Source: Naematelia aurantialba (lineage: Eukaryota > Basidiomycota > Tremellomycetes > Tremellales > Naemateliaceae). From it: a stretch of 64,000 nucleotides of DNA. The stretch spans positions 1,240,001 through 1,304,000 of the forward strand of contig JAKFAO010000006.1 in the NCBI GenBank assembly GCA_021527695.1, in the 5' to 3' direction. This document shows positions 57,138 through 64,000 of the stretch, piece after piece (position 1 is the first letter of the stretch; each line of letters starts with the position of its first letter). Made by a program: the position numbers and the translations under genes. Below the pieces are notes generated by a model, which had not been told where the DNA came from, did not search any database, and saw only the letters and a list, made by a program, of their open reading frames with translations.

Positions 57138-58209
57138 ATGTCGCTTCCCAAGCGGATACTCAAGGTGGGTTTCACTTGCCGGCCTTGCTTCCCTTCCTCT
57201 TCTCTTCCTCTTCAGTAGCTACATTAGCCCCAACTGGTGGATCATGGGTCACAGGGGAATGACGTCGACGTCAAGGGCGACGCTGATGTCTCGTAGGAGA
57301 CAGAGCGGTTGATGGCTGACTCTCCACCTGGTATAACTGCTGCACCAAAGGATGACAATCTGCGACACTTTGACGTGACTGTCGCTGGACCTGGCCAGTC
57401 TCCATATGAGGGTCAGTCTGTGTCTGATTATCTGATCCGAGAAGAAAGAAGAGGTTCTGCGTGAGCGGCCAGTTGGGAGAGTGGAACGCTTGGGGGAGTG
57501 GAATGATCCTCGGCTCTCGGCGGCGAGCCGAAGAGGCCGTTTACACACACCGTTACCGACTGTGGTTTATCCTGTTGCATCAGCGAAGCAGCAGTGGAAG
57601 GACAGGCAGGATTGACGGCGGGACTGATTCTGCACTGTCAACTCGGGACTCAGAAAGACTGATACTGACGCCGGCGCAGGCGGTATCTTCAAGCTCGAGC
57701 TGTTCCTGCCCGAAGAGTACCCTATGAACCCTCCCAAAGTCCGCTTCCTCACACGAATCTAGTATGTTCAGCCGTCATTCTCTGCACCCTGCGTCCACTG
57801 CCCTCCTCCAGACCCGCTTACCCACCTGCCCTCCTACCCACCTACATACCTGTGTACCTACGTACTGGATTGCTTTTTCCTTTATGCCGTGCACGTCGAG
57901 CTAATCAACTGCAGTCACCCCAACATTGACAAGCTCGGTCGGATCTGCCTGGACATTCTCAAAGACAAGTGGAGCCCTGCGCTCCAGATCCGCACTGTTC
58001 TGTGAGTCCGAGGCTCCTCCGACGCAATCATGTCGTCTTACCTGATCAATCCATCCACACACTAACAATCTAGGCTGTCGATTCAAGCCCTTTTGGGCGC
58101 ACCGAACCCCGACGACCCGCTCGCCAATGACGTCGCCCAGCACTGGAAGGAGAACGAGAAGGCTGCTATCGAGACGGCCAGGGACTGGACACGGACCTAC
58201 GCCCACTAG
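57138..58209 (+). CDS. UBC13: Ubiquitin-conjugating enzyme E2 Ubc13 (UBE2N)
   Basis: With an Mms2-type partner it builds Lys63-linked ubiquitin chains for post-replication repair. Five exons: MSLPKRILK (57138-57164), [20 protein letters not shown] with [40 protein letters not shown] with [27 protein letters not shown] (catalytic Cys in RICLDIL) and [20 protein letters not shown] with [20 protein letters not shown]. The stop is at 58209. Total about 150 residues, the usual size. The [11 protein letters not shown] stretch and the absence of acidic inserts distinguish Ubc13 from other E2s. Confidence 0.95.
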
Positions 58210-59183
58210 ATCGGGGAGGTGATGGGGCGGACACGGGTCCGGATATGGACATGAACTCGGTGCGAGAGTCTGGAGCTTGAGGAACAGAGGCGAGTCGAGG
58301 GAGTCGAGGGTAGTAGCAGTGCGTCAGCCATTGCCGCTGTCACACGACACATTGGCAGTGGTAGCAATCAGAAGGGAGAAGCCGCAGTAGCAGTCGAGTC
58401 GAGTTAATGAGCTGGATTATGGATTGGTGGTTGGGTATATGGTAGATTGGGTTGTGGTGGATTGGGATATGGTGGATAGGCGGACAGTGGTGACACGGCT
58501 GACGGGTGTTGAGTTGGGTTGGTATTGGTATTCGGCGGCAGGGCGAAGCGTCAGTAGATATGGATGAGGTATGAGGTCGAGGTCGAGGTCGAACGTAGGC
58601 AGAGGTATGCGGGCGAGGATTGTCGATGACTTGGAGATACGATTATACCCTACCTGTCGCAGGTACTCTAGATGCGGTTTACGTTTTCCTCTGAGCGCGT
58701 ACTCTGTGGTTCACCTTTCTCTTATGCCTGTTCGTGCCGGCGTACCATAATGTACGTTCAGAGGCAACATTGCACTGGATTCGTGCAGTCGTACAATCCA
58801 CCATGAGCAGTAGACAAAGACCTCTGAGGATTGTGACAACGTGTTCAGACGACACCATTCAGGTTCCATGGTCAAAATTGCTCCTCAGCACGTCAGCATG
58901 CCAACATGTCTCCTTCTGCAGAACTGTTCCTCTTCGGGTTACCTGATATCCGGTTGCCTGCTTCTGCTCGTCTGCACGCGCATCTTCATCTCTCTTACCT
59001 AACAAATACAAAGAGCAGCCTCCATAACTTCCAGTCGCCACCTAGACACCCAAAGCACTGACCCACCTCTCTGATCTTGCTACGTCCACGTAACTCGAGA
59101 TTCCCAGCCGTCTATACCGTCCCGTCCCGTCCATAGCCAAACCCAAACCCAAGCCATATCTACCACACCGCATTGCCACGATT
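58210..59183. other. Convergent intergenic region after UBC13
   Basis: Between the stops of UBC13 and the PalI-like gene. Contains minor simple repeats (GTGGATTGGG-like words near 58430-58480; GAGGTC units near 58577-58592). No gene is seen. Confidence 0.6.
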
Positions 59184-61491
59184 CTACCGATAGGCCCGTT
59201 TCTCCGGCTGCGCGTGAACGTACGCTCCCTGCCCCTGTGCCTGCCCCGCGACCGACCCGTAGCTAGGCGGTCGTGGTCCGCCTCCGCCGTCCTCGTCCTC
59301 GTCTTCCTCGGGTATGCCGTAGTTGTACCCGCCTGCCCCTGCCCCTGCCCCACTCCCCTGTCCCCCTCCAGTCTGGTACGGATGTCCCCCATCTGTGCTC
59401 GGGCTCATCGGGCCGCGCAGGAGGTCCGCGTGCGTGCCCACTAGATGTTGCGGCGTCGGCACGTGCAGGTTCCCATACCCACTCCCACTGGCCCCGCGGA
59501 CCCCGCCGCCGCTGCCGCCGCCGCCTCCGCTACCAATATCGCCGTACCCTCCTCCGTAGGTCTGAGGCGCGTTCCGGCTCGGGTAATCCGCCGCATGGGT
59601 TTGGCCCCCAGACAAATCGGGGCTCTGGGCCATCCTGCCAATCGCACCAAGACCGTCGTCGGCATATCCGTAGCCGCCGTACGGATCGGGTTCAGCAGCG
59701 ATCACCCTCGGCCCCGGATCAGCGTAGTGCGAGTCGGACGAGCTCGGACCCCCAGCGTAGCTGTACGTGTTGGCGTTGGGCGCGTTTGCCGCCGAGTTGG
59801 GCATCTGCATCGTGCCAGCTGCGAGAGCTGGGGGAGGGAAGGGCGTCACCGTCGCGTGCGGGGGATACGAGTGGTCGTATTGGCCTGGCTGTTGTTGAGC
59901 GGCATAGGGATCGTTGTATCCGTTGTCGTCTGTGGATTATCAGTCGAGCTGTTACACTAGAGATACAACAAGCAAGAACCGTGGAAGGAGCTGGCAGCGG
60001 AAAGCGAAATGAAGGCAGAAGGTGGAAGGAGGAAGGGAGGAAAGAAGGAGGAAAGAAGGAGGGAAGGAGGAAAGAAGGAGGAAAGAAGGAAGAAGGAGGA
60101 AGGAGGAAGGAGGAAGGAAGGAAGGAAGGAGGGGCAAGTACAGAAAGCAGCCCACTCACAGCCGTTCTGTTGATCGTAATATCCATAATCAGGCTGCTCA
60201 ATCCCGCCCCCGCCAGCGCCGACGCCCGCTGCACCCGCATGCGTAGCCGCGCTCGTCCGCCTCGCGAGCGATCCTTGCCCCTGCCCACCGGCTCTTGGGG
60301 TGCGTCGACCATACCCCACCCCTACGCCTTGCAGCACGCTTCCGTCCCTCGTCAGCCCGCCCACGCCGGCGCCATTCAGACCATTCAGACCATTGGGGGC
60401 CATGCTCCCGCCCACGCCGCTGGCACTGGCGTTACCGTATCCGCTCCCGCCGCCGTAGCCGTAGCTGCCGTAGCCGCCGGGCATCGCCGTGGGCCCGCGT
60501 GGCTGTGGCTGCTGCGGCTGGTCTTCGTACAGAAACTTGTCCTCGCCGTCGTCTCCTGCCCCCGAATTCAGGGGCGTGCGTTCGAGCGACTCGAAGCTCG
60601 GCAGCCCCTGCTCCTTCTGCTCTCGCTGCCGGATCTGCTCGGCGCGTATCGCCTCGAGTCGCATGGGGTCGCTCCCGCCTCCCATCCCGTCGTCGCCATC
60701 ACGATCGCGCGATCGCCGTCGACTCCCAATACAGCAGTTGCCGATTCCGTATGCACAGCCACCGAGGCCAGCCAGGATCCACGCCGCGAGGGTGAGCCAC
60801 ACGCAGCTCCCAATTGACGCAGACGCGCCATCCACGTCGTCGATACGCGTCTTGGCTATATAAAAGATCACGAGGTCGAGCACCAGCGCGAGGAGGGAGA
60901 ATCCCGACGCCATTGATGCAGTGCAGGTCGGAAAACACAGCAGCGCCAAGGAGGAGATGAAGGACAGCAGGCCGAATATGAGAGATGCCGCTGCACAGGC
61001 GAGAGCCACAATGTGGATCACAAGCGTGTAGGTCAGGTACTTGGTGATGGCTTCAGGGATGCTGAATACCGTGACGCCAAGGAGGGCGTTGGGGTCTGGG
61101 TGAGGCGTCAGCGCAGTTTCATTTTGTCTCTGCACTTCCAATAGTGCTGGCCCAAGCAATTTGAAGGAAAGATTTTAGAGGGCGCAAGCAGGCGAACGGG
61201 ATCGACGTGGGCACCAGAGAAGGGGGCAAGAGCGGCTCGGAGTCACGCCCGACACTCACTAAACTCGTATCCCACAGTGGGACCAGTACAGTTCTGGCTC
61301 CCGGAGACCTCCAAGCAGAACCCCAAGGTGCCGAGCTTGAGCGTCCCGGCGTAGTCGCCCGAGGAATACGTCGCTTCGAGGAAGTAGAGCGATTTCAGGA
61401 GCGGGGTGTTGAACGAGACGACGGCGAGGAGGGCGGTCGCAGCTGCGAGGAGGAGGACGCCGGGCGTGGCGGAGCGGTAGCGGATTGCCAT
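59184..61491 (-). CDS. PalI/Rim9-like (SUR7/PalI domain) four-span membrane protein
   Basis: Relatives assist ambient-pH sensing (Rim/Pal pathway) or eisosome-linked membrane organisation at the plasma membrane. Start 61491 gives TPGVLLLAAATALLAVVSFN as the first membrane helix, then an extracellular loop with FCLEVSGSQNC carrying a claudin-like Cys pair, an intron, and three more helices (YLTYTLVIHIVALACAAASL, ASGFSLLALVLDLVIFYIA, SCVWLTLAAWILAGLGGCAY). A long cytoplasmic tail of over 400 residues is rich in Gly, Tyr, Pro and Gln (GSYGYGGGSGYGNASASG type). A GGAAGGA-repeat intron (about 59932-60158) interrupts the tail, which ends QPEKRAYR. The tail length matches fungal PalI proteins rather than plain Sur7. 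Confidence 0.85.
60003..60133 (-). repeat. GGAAGGA / GAAAGAAGGAG repeat inside the PalI-like intron
   Basis: About 130 bases of almost pure purine on the + strand (pyrimidine in the transcript), with units GGAAAGAAGGAG and GGAAGGAG. Confidence 0.95.
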
Positions 61492-62497
61492 GACGCCGCT
61501 GGTCGTAGCTCAGTCGGCTAGAGCGGCTGGGTCTCAGATGGCGCCGGGCCAACCTAGGCGAGGGCTTCTGTTGCCGCTGCTTCAAGGCGACAGCCCGAGG
61601 TGGGAAGGGGCGAGGCCGCTGGCGTAGACCGCGCACCAAGGTATGGGCCGCGAGGGGAGGTACAGCGAGGGAAGAGCTAGAGGAAGACTCGAGGGGAGGA
61701 AGGTCGGGAGATAAGCCAGGAAGAGAGGGAGGACGGGTATAGCTGTAGATGTCGTATGGATGGTCGCGTTGCTGCGGCGACGAGCTGGCAGTCGGCGAAC
61801 CAACAATTGCTAGCAGGAACTTGATCCGTGGCCGCCTGCGACTTGACACTACGAACGTAGTCTAGATGGATGCGGCTCGGCGGTCGACAACGACAGTCGG
61901 CAGTCGACAGTTGATAGTGCGCGGAACGCCTCCTGCGTCACGTCCGCCTCTGCTCCTTTGAGATATCTCCTGCTGTATCGTGCCGCCCCAAGAGCGCTAT
62001 AATCGACAGAACGCGGTCCCGATAGCGTCACAGAGATGTATCACGGACGACAACGGAGTATTGTCTATAATCGACGGGATCTGCAGTGAGATGTAGCTGT
62101 AGCTGTAGATACCGATATAGATATATACTTTCCACAGCCCAAGCGGTGCCGTCGCGAGGCGGTGTCTTGTCAACAGTAGTTTGGAATTTGGTTCCGTCGA
62201 TATCTGAGGTTCTAATGGCTATGCAACATATGTAGCCTTGCAGCAGAAAGGTTGTGTACACCAGCTGCAGGCGCTGGGCTGCCGAAACGCCGGCCTTGTC
62301 ATATTGCATAACGAGTCTTTTAGCCTACTGCATCGTGTATCTGTATCTGTATCTGATGATCTGTTCAATATCCAGACGACACTGTTGCGCCTGTCTACAC
62401 GGTGGCGAAGATCCCAGCCGGTGTGCTGCCGTTATGGTATCCCATCCGCCAACATTCCAATATCCTTGATATGACATCCTATCGACCGCCTCGAGAC
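61492..62497. other. Intergenic region upstream of the PalI-like gene
   Basis: Contains the PalI-like promoter and the 3' flank of the HMG-box gene. Minor repeats: TAGCTG units near 62091-62106 and GTATCT units near 62336-62355. No gene is recognised. Confidence 0.55.
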
Positions 62498-63871
62498 CTA
62501 CACAGCGACTTCCTTCTTCTTCTTCTTCTGAACAGATCAGCTGTCGGTCCAGGACGTGTATCGACCATCGCAGCTGACCTTCTTCTCCGGATCGGGAGTA
62601 GGCACGCCCACAGCGCTCAACGCAGCTGCGACCTCTGCTTCGTCTCTATTGCGTTTCTTCTTCTCCTTCTTGACGCTGGCGGTTGCCGCCGGCGTGGGTG
62701 CGGCGGCGGGGACCGCCTTGGGCTTCGGCGCGGGGGTGATGACCGGTGCAGGCTGACGATCAGCCGTGCATCAAAGGAACAGACAGCAGGTGCCTCAAAG
62801 GAATAGACAGCAAGGGATAGACAGCAGGTGCATCAGAGGAACAGACAGCAGGCGATGGGAGGGAACAGAGGCAGGGGAAGAAGAGGGAGTGACATACCGG
62901 CACGTCGTCGTCCGAGTCGCTATCGCTAGAACTAGAGTCCGAGTCGTCGGATGCCTCGGGCACGACAGGGGCTGGAGCAGGGTGCTGGAGCAGATCAGAA
63001 GAAGCGCATGTCGGGCCCAAGAACCGGCCGTACCTCGAGCGCATTCTTGTAGTTGGTGTCATTTACTTTGTACTGCGAGTGTGCGTCTTCGTACGCTGCG
63101 TCGTACACCTGCGAAGCGGTGTCAGCGCTGTCCCTTGCCCGCCTTGGTTTCCTTGTGACGCCTTGATCTGGCACACGGTGGTGGTGGTGATGATGATGAT
63201 GGGGGGGGAGGTCCCGCGGATGATGACCGACTCACCTTCTTAGACGTATCAGGGAGTTCCTTCCACATCTGCGAGATGATGCCCAGAACATCCTTGTACG
63301 GCATCTCGGGATTCTTCTTCCTGATCTCCTCCCGGATCTCATTCTGGAACAGGATATACGCCGACGGCGGCCGCTTGGGCGCGTTGGGGTCCTTGGGCTT
63401 CTTGGGGCGCTTGACACGGATCTTCTTGCCGTCCTCGCCGACCGCCGGAGTGGTGGGCGCTGGCGCAGAACCAGGCGCAGAGTGCGCAGAGGTGATCGCG
63501 GCGAGCGTGGTCGGGAGGAGCGAGGGGTCGATGGCGCTCACTGTGTGCGGGGAGAGACGCGCATAGTCCTCGATGACGGAGATGCAGTGTTTCATCGCTG
63601 CTGCAATCTCACGGAAAGATGCGATCATCTATCGAGTCAGCCGACAACGAGACACGAGTGACATGGGTGACATGGTGATATGAGTGACATGGGTGACATG
63701 GGTGATATGAGTGACATGGTGAGACGGGAGAAGTGAAGACTCGTGCCACGTCGGGACACGGTTGATGGGTTTGGAGGGGTCTGGAGGAGAGATTCTTCGG
63801 TGTCATTGCGAAGAACTAGGACCCACCTCGAGCCGCCTGGCTTCCATCTCGTTATAGGTCGGTCCGGACAT
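62498..63871 (-). CDS. HMG-box (HMGB-type) chromatin protein
   Basis: Non-sequence-specific DNA-bending protein, nuclear (or mitochondrial in some relatives). The first exon MSGPTYNEMEARRLE (start 63871) is followed by an intron, MIASFREIAAAMKHCISVIE, a Pro/Ala linker, a basic patch (GKKIRVKRPKKPKDPN) and one HMG box: APKRPPSAYILFQNEIREEI, RKKNPEMPYKDVLGIISQMW, KELPDTSKK joined across an intron to VYDAAYEDAHSQYKVNDTNY. Then an acidic Ser/Asp run (DDSDSSSSDSDSDDD) and a Lys/Pro/Ala tail. The last intron (donor GTCAGC) leads to KKKKKEVAV and the stop at 62498; if it is retained the protein ends VSCDGRYTSWTDS instead. The upstream, helical N-terminal part is unlike Nhp6 and closer to larger fungal HMGB proteins. 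Confidence 0.88.
62766..62862 (-). repeat. GGAACAGACAGCAGGTGC repeats inside an HMG-gene intron
   Basis: Four to five imperfect copies of (AG)GAACAGACAGCAGGTGCATCA within the intron at about 62758-62898. Confidence 0.9.
63653..63722 (-). repeat. GTGACATGG / GTGATATGA repeats inside the first HMG-gene intron
   Basis: Seven or so nine-base units GTGACATGG, GTGATATGA and variants between 63657 and 63721. Confidence 0.95.
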
Positions 63872-64000
63872 GGTCGGGCTCGACAGGCTATAGGCGTGAC
63901 GTGCAAGTCGACCACGACGGACATGGTGTATGATCCGAGACGACGGGAAGCGACGGCGGGGCAGAAGGTGCGCAAGGGACCTATCGTCAGCTACCTGGAC
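63872..64000. promoter_or_regulatory. Upstream flank of the HMG-box gene, cut by the window end
   Basis: Only 129 bases are visible; presumed 5' leader or promoter. No motif is recognised. Confidence 0.4.

Noticed and set aside
59273..60817. 514-codon + strand open frame
   Set aside because: Antisense to the Gly-rich tail of the PalI-like gene and runs through its purine-repeat intron; low-complexity composition explains its length.
61508..61575. tRNA-like sequence (GTAGCTCAGTCGGCTAGAGC) just upstream of the PalI-like gene
   Set aside because: The D-arm/A-box text fits a tRNA and an anticodon arm can be half drawn, but acceptor pairing fails and no T-arm with a GGTTCRA B-box follows. Treated as chance or a degenerate remnant.

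Overview
The window reads as nuclear DNA of a basidiomycete fungus. Almost every recognisable gene is broken by many short GT-AG introns (mostly about 40-110 bases), base composition is moderately GC-rich, genes lie on both strands without operons, and the gene content (Skn7 with HSF and receiver domains, HAM1-like protein, basidiomycete-type cytochrome c peroxidase, PalI-like protein, ATL protein) is fungal. A tremellomycetous yeast relative is my best guess; that is inference, not something a single marker proves. I found no rRNA, tRNA, CRISPR array, transposon or virus-derived gene.

Layout. 1-1887: no recognised gene. 1888-3316 (-): short-chain dehydrogenase. 4238-8252 (+): the stress transcription factor Skn7 in nine exons. 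9505-11177 (-): DUF3429 mitochondrial inner-membrane protein. 12099-13969 (+): Gre2-like reductase. 14858-18844 (+): three intronless, unrecognised genes that look like diverged tandem paralogues. 19465-24244 (-): diacylglycerol-lipase-like class 3 lipase. 25263-28672 (-): HAM1-like lipid-binding protein. 29450-31094 (-): iron-sulfur assembly protein Isa1, with a possible small membrane protein gene diverging from it at 31188-31787. 32634-37972 (+): CLC chloride channel. 38768-41257 (-): ataxin-10/Ctr86 homologue. 41383-45899 (+): diphosphoinositol kinase (Vip1/Asp1). 46450-48883 (+): oxysterol-binding protein. 49265-51503 (+): F-box-like protein with an apparent frameshift. 51798-52640 (-): alkyltransferase-like protein. 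52923 to about 54250 (+): Mia40. 54967-56713 (-): cytochrome c peroxidase. 57138-58209 (+): Ubc13. 59184-61491 (-): PalI/Rim9-like protein. 62498-63871 (-): HMG-box protein.

How the genes relate. Several products serve mitochondria and redox stress (Isa1, Mia40, DUF3429, cytochrome c peroxidase, Skn7), others signalling and membranes (Vip1, OSBP, CLC, PalI, lipase). This looks like ordinary eukaryotic neighbourhood, not a cluster for one pathway. The part least explained by known biology is the 14.8-18.9 kb trio. A second theme is simple-sequence DNA: repeats sit in intergenic 3' ends, inside coding regions (in multiples of three), and inside introns, where several are pyrimidine-rich on the transcribed sense strand.

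Exon boundaries were inferred by eye from splice-site consensus, reading frame and remembered family patterns; gene starts and stops are firmer than internal junctions.
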